NCBI GenBank assembly: GCA_964512645.1
Contig: CAZEJS010000020.1
Location: forward strand, 1-54,141
Source: CAZEJS01 sp964512645
GTDB lineage: Bacteria; Actinomycetota; Geothermincolia; Fen-727; Anoxymicrobiaceae
DNA length: 54,141 nucleotides
Reading direction: 5' to 3'
A program made the translations under genes and the position numbers. The notes beneath the pieces are model-generated. The model saw only the letters and a program-made list of their open reading frames with translations, searched no databases and was not told where the DNA came from. Every line of letters begins with the position of its first letter. The stretch's first letter is position 1. Positions 8,724 to 17,610 of this stretch are shown here, one piece after another.

Positions 8724-9785
8724 TTGGCTAAGGGCGGAGTCGCGATCGGCCTGGATATCAGCACCGGGTCCATAAAGGTGGCGGAGGTCAACATCTCTCG
8801 CCGGGAACCGATCCTGACGAACCTCGCCATAATAATGCTGCCGGAAGGCGCCGTCAGGGACGGGGAGATAGACAGCCCCGAGACGGTATCCACCTATCTT
8901 CGCGAACTCTGGAAGCAGAACCGCATTACCAGGAAGAAGGTTATTCTGGGGATAGCGAACCAGAAGGTCATCGTGCGCCCGATGGACCTGCCTTACATGC
9001 CCGAGGAAGAACTGGAGAGCGCCGTCAAGTACCAGGTCCAGGAGTTCATTCCCATCCCTATCGACGACGCCATCGTCGACTACGAGGTGGTGGACGAGTA
9101 CATGACCGGCGAAGAGGAGCGCATGCAGACGATCCTGCTCGCGGCTGCCCATCGCGAGATGGTCACGTCGTTCATGGACGCCTGCCTGGGCGCCGGGCTC
9201 ACTCCGGAGGCTATCGAGCTCAAGGCCTTCTCGATGGCGCGCTCGCTGGTGAAGAAGGAGTACCAGTTCCTGGAAGAGGAAGCGGAGGCGCCGGGGAGCG
9301 TCTGCCTGGTGAACATCGGGGCTGGCATCTGCAACGTCTGTGTGGTCAAGGAGAACACGCCCCGCTTCGTGAGGATGCTCATGCGCGGCGGCGATTACTT
9401 CACCAAGCTTCTCTGCGACCAGCTCAAGCTCTCGCCCGCGGAGGCGGAGGAGATAAAGCGGGGAAGGAGCACCGACCAGGAGGCCAACAACCTCCTGCAG
9501 CGCGAGGTACAGGCGTTCGTCGGCGAGATCCGCAGGTCGCTGGAGTATTACATCTCCCAGAGCCAGGAGCGGGACCTCAACAGGATCGTCCTTTCCGGCA
9601 GCGGTTCCAAGATGATTAACCTGCCCCTGGAACTCAACAGGGGACTCAGGCTTCCCATCGAGATCGGGCATCCTCTCCAGAACGTCCAGCTCGGCAAGCT
9701 CCCCTTCACACCAGAGGAGCTGGCGGAGCTCGAGCCGTCTATCGCGTGCAGCGTGGGCCTCGCGCTGAGGGACACGGAGGAATGA
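8724..9785 (+). CDS. pilM: Type IV pilus assembly protein PilM
   Basis: 353 residues with a TTG start. Actin-like ATPase fold: the N-terminal phosphate-1 loop reads GLDISTGSIKVAEVN (about residues 8-22), and a second nucleotide-binding segment is NIGAGICNVCVVKEN near 195-209. PilM is a cytoplasmic protein that binds the N-terminal INLLP tail of PilN and links the inner-membrane platform to the motor. The ribosome binding site is weak (GGGGTGA just upstream). It is followed one base later by pilN, so translation is coupled. Length and motifs match the family. Confidence 0.95.
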   Translation: MAKGGVAIGLDISTGSIKVAEVNISRREPILTNLAIIMLPEGAVRDGEIDSPETVSTYLRELWKQNRITRKKVILGIANQKVIVRPMDLPYMPEEELESAVKYQVQEFIPIPIDDAIVDYEVVDEYMTGEEERMQTILLAAAHREMVTSFMDACLGAGLTPEAIELKAFSMARSLVKKEYQFLEEEAEAPGSVCLVNIGAGICNVCVVKENTPRFVRMLMRGGDYFTKLLCDQLKLSPAEAEEIKRGRSTDQEANNLLQREVQAFVGEIRRSLEYYISQSQERDLNRIVLSGSGSKMINLPLELNRGLRLPIEIGHPLQNVQLGKLPFTPEELAELEPSIACSVGLALRDTEE

Positions 9786-9786
9786 C

Positions 9787-10581
9787 ATGACCAGGATAAA
9801 CCTCCTCCCTCCGGAAAAAATCAAAGCCAAGCGCAAGCCGGCGGAGCGTTCGTTCTGGTGGCTGCTCGTCGTGCTGCCGCTGGTCGTGCTGGTGATCCTG
9901 GTTGTGATGTACATCGGCGCGGCCGGAAAGGTGGGCGACAAGGACAAGCAGTTGAAGGACGCTCAGCAGGAGCTCACAGACTGGGAGAGCAAGAACCAGG
10001 CCCTCGAGCAGTACAAGAGCAGGCAGGAGCAGATCCAGACCCTGGAAGCCTCCGTCGTGGGCGCCCTCCAGGGGCGCGTTTACTGGGCGCGAATACTCAA
10101 CAACGTCGCCATCAACTGTCCAACTGATATATGGCTGAGCGCCTTGAACGGCCAGTCCGGGGAGGGGACGTCGAACGGGACTATGGAGTTCACCGGGTAC
10201 GCGTTGCAGTGTCCCAACAGGGACAACCTGACGCGATTCTATCCGTACTTCCCGGACTACAAGCCCATCGCCAACTGGCTCGAGCGGATCGCCCAGATCA
10301 CCGAGTTTCAGAGGGTGTGGCTCACGTCCGCGGAACCAACCAGGCAGGGCTCGGAGCCTGAACTACTGCTGAACTGGCCGTTCCAGCGCACAACGGATGA
10401 AGGCAATACGCTGATGCCGTACAGCGGGATGCAAACACTGCCCTTTACCGGGGTGAAAGTCATTCAGTTCAATTCCACTGCGACCTTGAACATGCAGACG
10501 GCCACGATTGGCGGGCCGAAGCAGCCGCCGCCCTCAGCGGCCCCGGCGGCTCCCGCCGCCGAGGGCGAAGGGGGCGGTTGA
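9787..10581 (+). CDS. pilN: Type IV pilus assembly protein PilN
   Basis: 264 residues. Starts MTRINLLP, the conserved PilM-binding tail, then one membrane helix (about residues 22-46) and a coiled coil (about 50-85) leading to a periplasmic-type domain. The C-terminus is a Pro/Ala-rich tail. PilN forms heterodimers with PilO and builds the alignment platform. The extracellular domain is somewhat longer than in proteobacteria. The gene starts one base after pilM and its end overlaps the ribosome binding site region of pilO. Confidence 0.92.
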   Translation: MTRINLLPPEKIKAKRKPAERSFWWLLVVLPLVVLVILVVMYIGAAGKVGDKDKQLKDAQQELTDWESKNQALEQYKSRQEQIQTLEASVVGALQGRVYWARILNNVAINCPTDIWLSALNGQSGEGTSNGTMEFTGYALQCPNRDNLTRFYPYFPDYKPIANWLERIAQITEFQRVWLTSAEPTRQGSEPELLLNWPFQRTTDEGNTLMPYSGMQTLPFTGVKVIQFNSTATLNMQTATIGGPKQPPPSAAPAAPAAEGEGGG

Positions 10582-10582
10582 T

Positions 10583-11254
10583 TTGTTGCGCAAGCCGGCG
10601 ATCGCCCTGTTGATAGCTCTGTTCATCGCCATCGTGGTAGGTGGGGCGGGGTACTTCCTCCTGGTGGGCCCCAAGAAAGGCCAGGTGGACAAGGTCCAGA
10701 AGGATATCGAGGCGACCAACAGCAAGATCCAGGAGCAGAAGAACACGTTCAAGCAGCTCTCGGACATCAAGAACCGTTCCGCGGAGTTCGAGGCGAAGCT
10801 CGCTTCGCTGCAGGCCAAGATTCCCCAGTTGCCGGAACTCCCCTCGCTCATCCGCAATATCCAGACTGCCGCTGACGTCAGGGCTGGAGCCGGCCTGCCG
10901 TGGCTGTCGTTTGCGCCAAAAGACATTTCTTCCGGCTCTGGAGGGACCGCCAACTCGTACGAGTTCGACATGAAGGTGTCCGGTTTCTACGACCAGGTCG
11001 TGGACCTGATTTACCGCATGGAGAGGATGGAGCGGGCTGTCGTCATAACCAGGGTCAACATGTCGCCGACCAGCTCTATCCTGGAGATTCCCTACAGCCC
11101 GAACTTCGGGTTGGTGCAGTGCGAACTGGCGGGCAAGACGTTCACCTTCGCAGGGCCGGAGGGCGCGGCGGCGACGCCGTCTCAGACACCGACGCCAGGG
11201 ACCACCCCGTCGTCAGCGCCGTCGACAGCGCCGACGCCACCGGCGTCGCAGTGA
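10583..11254 (+). CDS. pilO: Type IV pilus assembly protein PilO
   Basis: About 223 residues. I place the start at one of two adjacent TTG codons (10583 or 10586), right after the pilN stop and 7-9 bases after AAGGGGG; the frame is open further upstream but only over pilN sequence. One N-terminal membrane helix (about residues 7-28), a coiled coil with many K/E/Q, then a ferredoxin-like domain containing the PilO-typical block SLIRNIQTAADVRAG...PWLSFAP and FYDQVVDLIYRMERMERAVVI. Ends in a Thr/Pro/Ser-rich low-complexity tail. Partner of PilN in the inner-membrane platform. Confidence 0.9.
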   Translation: MLRKPAIALLIALFIAIVVGGAGYFLLVGPKKGQVDKVQKDIEATNSKIQEQKNTFKQLSDIKNRSAEFEAKLASLQAKIPQLPELPSLIRNIQTAADVRAGAGLPWLSFAPKDISSGSGGTANSYEFDMKVSGFYDQVVDLIYRMERMERAVVITRVNMSPTSSILEIPYSPNFGLVQCELAGKTFTFAGPEGAAATPSQTPTPGTTPSSAPSTAPTPPASQ

Positions 11255-11297
11255 TTTCGGGGTGAGCGGACGACCTCGAGCTGGAGGAAGGGTCCAG

Positions 11298-11936
11298 ATG
11301 TCGCAGAAGATACGCAAGATGAAGCCAAGGAAGCAGGGAGAAGCCGACAGCCGGTCGGTGAGAATAGCCTGGGTGGTCGGAGCGCTCGGTCTCTGCATAC
11401 TCCTGGTCGCCGGGGTGATCATCGCGACGGGTGATGACGGGAGGAAGAACAAGCGGATAACCGCCCAGGAAGAATCCACCGCGCCCGCCACTCCCAACGC
11501 CGCTTCTTCCGCTCCGACCACCAAGCTGACTCTGGAGCAGGTCCAGGTGCCTCCGCTGTCGATCTACCGGAGAAGAAACCCGTTCGAGCCACTGGTGAAC
11601 ATGGACTCGATGAGCGCCGGTACCAGCCCGGGCACACCCGGGACGGGCGTTGCGGGCGGGAGCCGGGTGGTGAGAGTCCCCGAGCAGTTGCGGGGTGGGA
11701 CCAACCCGCCTCCGGAAGTCCTCAGCAGGGCGGTGACCCTCGACGGAGTGACCAGGCAGGACGGGAAGCCGCTGGTCCGGATAAGGGTTGGGGACGAGCT
11801 CTACGACAACATATCCGTCGGCCAGACCTTCGGTGTGAACTACAAGCTCCTGAGCGTCGGTGACGACTCCAGCGCCACGATACTGTACGGCGACGAGAGG
11901 TTCACCGTCTTCACGGGGCAGTCCATCTACCTCTAG
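11298..11936 (+). CDS. PilP/GspC-like pilus assembly protein
   Basis: 212 residues from an ATG at 11298 with GGAGGAAGG six bases upstream; an earlier in-frame start at 11262 lacks a binding site. Basic cytoplasmic N-terminus, a single membrane helix (about residues 24-46), a Thr/Ala/Pro-rich linker, a YRRRNPFEPL motif that resembles the RDPF motif of PilP, then a small beta domain ending VFTGQSIYL. The C-terminal block resembles the homology region of PilP/GspC, the lipoprotein or bitopic protein that completes the PilM-N-O platform. This organism need not have an outer membrane secretin, so the partner is unclear. Last gene of the pilM operon. Confidence 0.65.
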   Translation: MSQKIRKMKPRKQGEADSRSVRIAWVVGALGLCILLVAGVIIATGDDGRKNKRITAQEESTAPATPNAASSAPTTKLTLEQVQVPPLSIYRRRNPFEPLVNMDSMSAGTSPGTPGTGVAGGSRVVRVPEQLRGGTNPPPEVLSRAVTLDGVTRQDGKPLVRIRVGDELYDNISVGQTFGVNYKLLSVGDDSSATILYGDERFTVFTGQSIYL

Positions 11937-12081
11937 AACGCACTGCGCCCGCAGGCGCTGCGGAGTATCACGGCTACCTGGTGAAGCAGTTCGTCGCGTT
12001 CTGCTATCCTGTTGTTTGAGGCGGGCGGCGGCTCGCCGGAACTCGCCGGTTGGAGCCTACGGGCCATGGAGGACATTCCAG

Positions 12082-13263
12082 ATGATACTTCTGACCGCCG
12101 GAGAATCACACGGGAAGTGCGTGGTCGCGCTGCTGGACGGCGTGACCGCGGGAGTTCCCCTGACGGCAGAGCAGATTGACCTGGACCTGGAGCGCAGGCA
12201 GCGCGGGTACGGCCGCGGCGGGCGCATGAAGATCGAGAGAGACCGCGCGCAGATCCTGTCGGGGGTGCGGGGCGGGCTGACCATGGGCAGCCCCGTGGCG
12301 GTGCTCATCGAGAACCGCGACCACGGCTCCTGGACACGTATCATGTCTGAAGGCGCTCTGCCGCCCGACCTCGACGCGGAGACAAGGCCCCGCCCGGGTC
12401 ACGGTGACCTCGCGGGCATGCTGAAGTACGCCACGATGGACGCGCGCGATATCCTCGAGCGCGCCAGCGCCCGGGAGACCGCCGCGAGGGTCGCCGCCGG
12501 CGCGGTGGCGCGCAGGCTTCTTGACGAGCTGGGGACTACGGTGCGGAGCAGGGTCCTGCAGGTAGGTGGGGCGCGCACGCCCCCGGGGGAGTCCCCCGGT
12601 GAATCGGAATTCGACCGCGCGGACAGGGACCCCATGGGGTGTTCGGATCCTGAAACCTCGGAGAGGATGGTTGCCGAGGTGGACCGCGCTGTAGAAGAGG
12701 GCTGCTCGCTCGGCGGGGTGTTCGAGGTCGTCGCCACGGGGGTGATGCCCGGCCTCGGTTCCCATTCGCAGGCTGACAGAAGGCTCGACGGCCGTCTGTT
12801 TGCCGCGCTGGGCTCCATACCCGGCGTCAAGGGAGTCGAGGCCGGGGACGGCTTCGCGCTGGCCGGGCGGGACGGTACGGAGGCGCACGACGAGATATAT
12901 TTTGACGGAGAGGACGGACTCCACAGGAAGACCAACAGGGCCGGCGGGCTGGAGGCGGGCATGACCAACGGCGAGCCGCTGGTGCTCAGGGCGGCGATGA
13001 AGCCGATCCCCACGCTAGCGCGCCCGCTCGCTACGGTCGACCTGGAGAGCCTGGAGCCGGCCGGGGCCTTCAGGGAGAGGGCCGACGTTTGCGCGGTGCC
13101 GGCCGCTTCCGTTGTCGCCGAGGCAGTGGTCTGCCTTGTCCTCGCCGATGCCGCGCAGGAGAAGTTCGGCGGCGACACGCTCTCCGAGATGAAGCACAAC
13201 CTCATGGGGTACCTCGAGCGCATAGGCCGTTTCTGGCACCCGAGACAGGGCATCCAGGGGTAG
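12082..13263 (+). CDS. aroC: Chorismate synthase
   Basis: 393 residues. Converts 5-enolpyruvylshikimate-3-phosphate to chorismate using reduced FMN, the last common step to aromatic amino acids. N-terminus ILLTAGESHGK and the conserved RPGHGDLAGMLKY, DARDILERASARETA and GxLGGVFEVVATGVMPGLGSH blocks are all present. The start is the ATG with GGAGGACAT six bases upstream; the frame stays open further 5' but without a binding site. Followed 5 bases later by aroK. Same order (aroC-aroK-aroB) as in Streptomyces. Confidence 0.97.
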   Translation: MILLTAGESHGKCVVALLDGVTAGVPLTAEQIDLDLERRQRGYGRGGRMKIERDRAQILSGVRGGLTMGSPVAVLIENRDHGSWTRIMSEGALPPDLDAETRPRPGHGDLAGMLKYATMDARDILERASARETAARVAAGAVARRLLDELGTTVRSRVLQVGGARTPPGESPGESEFDRADRDPMGCSDPETSERMVAEVDRAVEEGCSLGGVFEVVATGVMPGLGSHSQADRRLDGRLFAALGSIPGVKGVEAGDGFALAGRDGTEAHDEIYFDGEDGLHRKTNRAGGLEAGMTNGEPLVLRAAMKPIPTLARPLATVDLESLEPAGAFRERADVCAVPAASVVAEAVVCLVLADAAQEKFGGDTLSEMKHNLMGYLERIGRFWHPRQGIQG

Positions 13264-13268
13264 CTCCG

Positions 13269-13823
13269 GTGACCGGTGAACCCAGGAGCAACATCGTGGT
13301 AGCCGGGTTCATGTGCTCGGGAAAGACCACCGTGGGGAAGCTCGTGGCCCGGCTGACCGGCAGGCGTTTCGTCGACACCGACGAGCTTGTGGAAGAGCGG
13401 GCGCGCTCGACCGTCTCCGGGGTCTTCGAGCGCGAAGGCGAGGAGGCGTTCAGGCGGCTGGAGCGCTCGGTCGTCTCCGAGGTGGCCCGGCGCCGTGATG
13501 CAGTGATAGCACTCGGCGGAGGCGCGGTGCTCGACCCGGAGAACGTCGCTGACTGCTCCCGCGGTGGAGTCGTCTACTATCTCGAGGTCTCGCCGGAGCT
13601 GGTGATCGAGCGGAGCGGCCCCGCCGGGTCGAGACCCCTTCTCGAAGGTCTGGACGCATCCGGCGTAGCGCGACTGATTTCGCGCAGGCTGCCCGCCTAC
13701 TTGGACGCCGCGGACGTCGTCGTGCACGCCGGGGACAGGTCCCCGGATGAAATAGCCGCCGCGATCGCCGCAGATTTCGAGGACCGGCTCGAAGGGGCGG
13801 CGGCGGGAAGGGAGCTGCTGTGA
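13269..13823 (+). CDS. aroK: Shikimate kinase
   Basis: 184 residues from a GTG start. Phosphorylates shikimate at the 3-hydroxyl with ATP. P-loop GFMCSGKT at about residues 13-20, the shikimate-binding DTDELVEER segment, an R in the REGEEAFRRLE block, the GGGAV glycine-rich segment (about 79-83), and the SRPLL lid region are visible. Length is typical. Its stop overlaps the aroB GTG (GTGA), which indicates translational coupling. Confidence 0.96.
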   Translation: MTGEPRSNIVVAGFMCSGKTTVGKLVARLTGRRFVDTDELVEERARSTVSGVFEREGEEAFRRLERSVVSEVARRRDAVIALGGGAVLDPENVADCSRGGVVYYLEVSPELVIERSGPAGSRPLLEGLDASGVARLISRRLPAYLDAADVVVHAGDRSPDEIAAAIAADFEDRLEGAAAGRELL

Positions 13824-14932
13824 GCGACTCCATGGAAACCGTCAGGGTAGAACTCGGCGAGCGCGGCTATGACGTGACGGTGGGAAAAGGACTCCTGGGG
13901 CGCCTGGAGGATTTCTTCGCGGGACGCCCCTGGAAGAAGGCGGCGCTGGTGACCGACGGGAACGTCGGGCCCCTTTACGCCCGTATCGCTTCCGGCAGCC
14001 TCGAGTCCGCCGGCCTGGAGCCGACGGTTGTCGAGGTGCCGGCCGGAGAGAATTCCAAGGGCGCCGGGACCGCTTTTCGACTGGTGGACTCCTTCATCGA
14101 CGCGGGGCTATCCCGTTCGGACGTCGTGGTCGCCCTCGGGGGCGGGGTAGTAGGCGACCTGGCCGGTTTCGCCGCCTCGGTGTTCAAGCGGGGAGTGGCC
14201 GTCGTGCAGGTGCCGACCAGCCTCATGGCACAGGTCGATTCGTCGATCGGCGGGAAGACGGCCGTGAACCTTCCGGCGGCCAAGAACCAGGTCGGGACCG
14301 TATGGCAGCCGGCGGCGGTTGTGTGCGACGTGACCGTTCTCGGCACCCTGCCGGAACGGGAATTCACAAGTGGCCTGGCCGAGGTCGCGAAGTACAGCTT
14401 CCTCACCGTCAGGCCGTGGGGGTCTTCCTTCAGGCGGGACGCGTCCAGCGCGTCAGGGGCCGGCACCCCGGGCCTTCTGCGACTTGTCGCCGAGTGCGTG
14501 CGGGAGAAGGCCGACCTGGTGTCCGCGGACGAGCGGGACGGAGGAGTGCGGCGGCACCTCAACTACGGGCACACGCTGGGGCACGCCCTCGAAGCCGCCG
14601 CCGGCTACTCCGGGCGGTACACCCACGGGGAGGCGGTTTCGATTGGCATGGTGTTCGCCGCGCTGGTATCGGAGGCAGTGGGACTGGCTCCCCCGGGGCT
14701 CGCCGAGGGGCACAGGGAACTCCTGGGCTCGCTCGGCCTTCCGGTGGCGCCGTTCCCGCCGGCGCCGACGTACGGCGAACTCGCCTCCATCATCGCACTG
14801 GACAAGAAGGGCGCGGGGGACGTGGCGATGGTACTGCTCGAGGGGATGGGAGTCCCCCGCGTCGAACGCGGCCTCGCTCCTTCGCTCCTGGAGGGATGCT
14901 ACCGTCAGCTTCTGGCCGGTGCGTCGGAGTGA
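13820..14932 (+). CDS. aroB: 3-dehydroquinate synthase
   Basis: 370 residues, GTG start overlapping the aroK stop by 4 bases. NAD- and metal-dependent cyclisation of DAHP to 3-dehydroquinate. Motifs: ALGGGVVGDLAGFAASVFKRG, PTSLMAQVDSSIGGKTAVN, KNQVGTVWQP, LPEREFTSGLAEVAKYS and the metal-binding HLNYGHTLGHALE and GEAVSIGM histidines. All active-site blocks look intact. Member of the aroC-aroK-aroB-aroQ transcription unit. Confidence 0.97.
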   Translation: MSDSMETVRVELGERGYDVTVGKGLLGRLEDFFAGRPWKKAALVTDGNVGPLYARIASGSLESAGLEPTVVEVPAGENSKGAGTAFRLVDSFIDAGLSRSDVVVALGGGVVGDLAGFAASVFKRGVAVVQVPTSLMAQVDSSIGGKTAVNLPAAKNQVGTVWQPAAVVCDVTVLGTLPEREFTSGLAEVAKYSFLTVRPWGSSFRRDASSASGAGTPGLLRLVAECVREKADLVSADERDGGVRRHLNYGHTLGHALEAAAGYSGRYTHGEAVSIGMVFAALVSEAVGLAPPGLAEGHRELLGSLGLPVAPFPPAPTYGELASIIALDKKGAGDVAMVLLEGMGVPRVERGLAPSLLEGCYRQLLAGASE

Positions 14933-14969
14933 CCGGCTTGCCGTGAATTTCGAGGGTTCTGGAGGGAAA

Positions 14970-15413
14970 TTGCTGAGGATACTGGTGCTGAACGGGCCCA
15001 ATCTCAACCTGCTCGGGGAACGCGACCCCGGCGTTTACGGGGACCGCACCCTGGACGACGTGAACTCCATGGTAGCGGGCAGGGCGCGCGATATCGGGGT
15101 GCAGGTGGTGTTCTTCCAGTCCAACCACGAGGGCGACCTCATCGACAGGATACACGCCGAAAGGAAGCAGGCCGACGGAATCGTGATCAACCCGGGCGCC
15201 CTTACCCATTACAGCTACGCTCTGCGAGATGCGCTGGAGGCCGTGGGCGTTCCCGCCGTCGAAGTGCACATCTCCGACATCACCGCGCGCGAGGAATTCC
15301 GGCGGGTTTCGGTCATAAGCCCCGTGGCGTGGAAGACGATAATGGGCGAAGGCGTGGAGGGTTACGTCGAAGCCCTGGAAGCCCTGGTAGAGATGCTCGG
15401 TTCGGAGTCCTGA
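14970..15413 (+). CDS. aroQ: Type II 3-dehydroquinate dehydratase
   Basis: 147 residues starting at TTG with GGAGGG just upstream. Reads ILVLNGPNLNLLGERDPGVYG, the hallmark N-terminus with the catalytic lid Arg/Tyr, followed by FQSNHEGDLIDRIH, NPGALTHYSYALRDAL and VEVHISDITAREEFRRVSVISP. Dehydrates 3-dehydroquinate to 3-dehydroshikimate with anhydride-independent trans chemistry. Length is typical of the dodecameric type II enzyme. Last gene of the aro unit and the left border of the large accessory block. Confidence 0.97.
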   Translation: MLRILVLNGPNLNLLGERDPGVYGDRTLDDVNSMVAGRARDIGVQVVFFQSNHEGDLIDRIHAERKQADGIVINPGALTHYSYALRDALEAVGVPAVEVHISDITAREEFRRVSVISPVAWKTIMGEGVEGYVEALEALVEMLGSES

Positions 15414-15477
15414 AGCCCTCTTGGACCGAGGGCAGGCGACGGGCCGTTCGCGGCAGGCTTCGTTCCGGGCGGCGCCT

Positions 15478-17550
15478 TCACTGGAACTTCTGGAAGACCT
15501 GCTCGTACCGCTTCAGCACGTGCAGGGTCAGGGTCTGCTTGCCCTTCGCCATTTGTTCGATTCCGGGCGTCGCGATCACGGTGAAGCCCTCGGCGCTACC
15601 GCCCGGCGTCTCCGGGACGAGTGCGGTGGAGTCCTCTGTGCCGCCGCGCGCGCGCGCGATTACCGTCTGCAGGCCTTTCCGGTCGGTGACGCCGACAAGC
15701 ATCACACTCTCGCGGCCGCGCGCAACCACGCCCGGCGCCTCTGTGACGGCGGAGACGCCGCCGGCAGAGACGGACCAGGTGTCGGGGAAGGAACCGGAGT
15801 CGATGGCGTAAGCCGCGAACACAACGCTGTTCCCCGTGTGGAAGGCGATCAACGGATTGCCTACCTGGAAGGCGAACAGCGTCACGCGGCCCCTCTCCGG
15901 GGCCTCCTCGGGCTTCCGGCCGTTGATTTCCAGGGTCGATCCGGAGGGCCTTTCCAGCACTCCGGGAGCGAGCAGGGACGGGTGCGCCCGCACAAACTCG
16001 GATGCGTCTCCACTGACCACCACGTTGCACCTGACAGTCGCGAAGCAGTCGCCGGCCGCCAGGGAAACCTCGTAGCTCTTCTTGATGGAGCCGCCGTTCA
16101 CGGTCATCGTGAACGCTATTTCGTAGGATGCCGCTTTCTCGGTGGAACGTGACACCCTGGGACCGTCAACGGAGACGGTCCCTCCCACGGTCCGCGATTC
16201 CGGCACCATCGGTTCATACAGCGGGCCTGCTTCCTCTGTGCAGCCGGCCGGCGCCACCGACTTCAGGATCTCGCCGTCAGGGCTCTTCCTGGCGCTTACC
16301 CTGACAATGCGGTTGTCCAGTTCGACGCCCGTGGGACTCGACGGGGACCCGGAAGTCGTCGCGGCAACCGCGCGCGAGGTGGTGGAGAGTACCGGGCCTT
16401 CCACGGCTCCCACCGCCAGTATCTGCCCGGCGTCGACCCACGACCCTTCTTCCACCTGCAGGAAGATCCGGCTGACGGCATCCGCGGACGTCTTGACGAA
16501 AACGAAGGTGCCCGCCCCGTTCCGGTCGGTCCATGTTACGGCTTCGGAGCGCTGTCCGTCGATGAGACAAGTCCGTGACCGGTCGAAGAGACGTATCCGG
16601 CGCTGGCCGATGTTCGAGCCGTTCTTTCGTGAGACGTTGACGGTGAAGGTCACGGGGCGGTTGAGCGCCGCGGCCTGCATGCCGGGCGTCACTTCTACAG
16701 TGTACTTCTCGTTGCCTTCTGTTGTGGCGAACACCGGGATTACGCTTTTTCTCCCGTCCGCCTCGACCACAGCGTCGAGCAATGCGGCCTGAGCGCGGTC
16801 TTTGACGTCGACAACCAGGGGGAACTCGCCAGCCTTGTCAGTCGTGCCGCTGACCCGCCCGGCAGCGCCGAGAATCCCGGTAGCACCGGCATCGACAACG
16901 CTGACCTTCGCGCCTCCGGCGCCCGCCAGTACCCCGGATGGAGATTCGGCGCACAGGCGCCTGACCATGTTCGACTTCTGCGTCTGAAGCGTCCGGAGCT
17001 CCATTGCGATGGCCTTCGCCCCGGGTGAAGCGGGTTCGCTGGCCAGCATCCGGGCAACCGCCGCAGTGTCGGAGCTGTAGTCCCTGGCGATGCCCTCGAT
17101 GTCGCCCGGTTCGGCCGCTCCCGTGGAGGTCAGGCGGTCCAGTTCGCTCAAACGGTTTGACGCCAGGGCCAGATGTCTCTCGGCCCTGCCCGAGGCTCCC
17201 AGGGTCAACGCCAGCCCCAGTTTCTCGCGCGCCCGCTTCAACCCGTACAGTGGTTGGCCGGGAAGGCTGCTGCCGGAGGCCAGGACGAGTGAGGAGAAAA
17301 CCAGGAACGCCAGCGCCACGCACACGGCGCACGCGGCTGCCAGTCGTCCGCGGCTGCCTCTCTCGAACCGTGGATACGCACCGCGTTCAGCGTCTCGCGA
17401 ACGCGAGAGGACCGGCTTGCCCAGAGTGGCCGCCAGCGTAACCCGCAGCCTGAGCTTCAACGCCGGCTCGTACCGCTTCACCGACCTGATCCGGTCTATC
17501 AGATCGTCCTCCCGGATTCTCTTCAATTCGTCGCTCGTTTCGCCATTCAT
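15478..17550 (-). CDS. DUF5667 membrane protein with large extracellular region, sigma-factor partner
   Basis: 690 residues. Cytoplasmic N-terminus of about 68 residues, a single membrane helix (about 69-92), then the DUF5667 block starting LPGQPLYGLKRAREKLGLALT, which in actinobacteria commonly follows an ECF sigma factor gene. The rest (about 210-690) is beta-rich, with Ig-like, carboxypeptidase-regulatory-like and Big-like segments. The gene lies 60 bases downstream of the sigma factor on the same strand. No zinc anti-sigma HxxxCxxC motif is seen in the N-terminus, so a classical anti-sigma action is unproven; it may sense an envelope state through the outside domains. It converges with aroQ. 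Confidence 0.8.
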   Translation of the reverse strand: MNGETSDELKRIREDDLIDRIRSVKRYEPALKLRLRVTLAATLGKPVLSRSRDAERGAYPRFERGSRGRLAAACAVCVALAFLVFSSLVLASGSSLPGQPLYGLKRAREKLGLALTLGASGRAERHLALASNRLSELDRLTSTGAAEPGDIEGIARDYSSDTAAVARMLASEPASPGAKAIAMELRTLQTQKSNMVRRLCAESPSGVLAGAGGAKVSVVDAGATGILGAAGRVSGTTDKAGEFPLVVDVKDRAQAALLDAVVEADGRKSVIPVFATTEGNEKYTVEVTPGMQAAALNRPVTFTVNVSRKNGSNIGQRRIRLFDRSRTCLIDGQRSEAVTWTDRNGAGTFVFVKTSADAVSRIFLQVEEGSWVDAGQILAVGAVEGPVLSTTSRAVAATTSGSPSSPTGVELDNRIVRVSARKSPDGEILKSVAPAGCTEEAGPLYEPMVPESRTVGGTVSVDGPRVSRSTEKAASYEIAFTMTVNGGSIKKSYEVSLAAGDCFATVRCNVVVSGDASEFVRAHPSLLAPGVLERPSGSTLEINGRKPEEAPERGRVTLFAFQVGNPLIAFHTGNSVVFAAYAIDSGSFPDTWSVSAGGVSAVTEAPGVVARGRESVMLVGVTDRKGLQTVIARARGGTEDSTALVPETPGGSAEGFTVIATPGIEQMAKGKQTLTLHVLKRYEQVFQKFQ

Positions 17551-17610
17551 CTTCTTTTCATTTCCGTTCTGCAGGCGTGCACCGCGCCCCGCTTTCGCCC
17601 CGTCTCAGTC

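Noticed and set aside
12082..15413. Possible odd or missing catalytic residues in the shikimate enzymes
   Set aside because: I checked the main motifs of AroC, AroK, AroB and AroQ and all appear intact.
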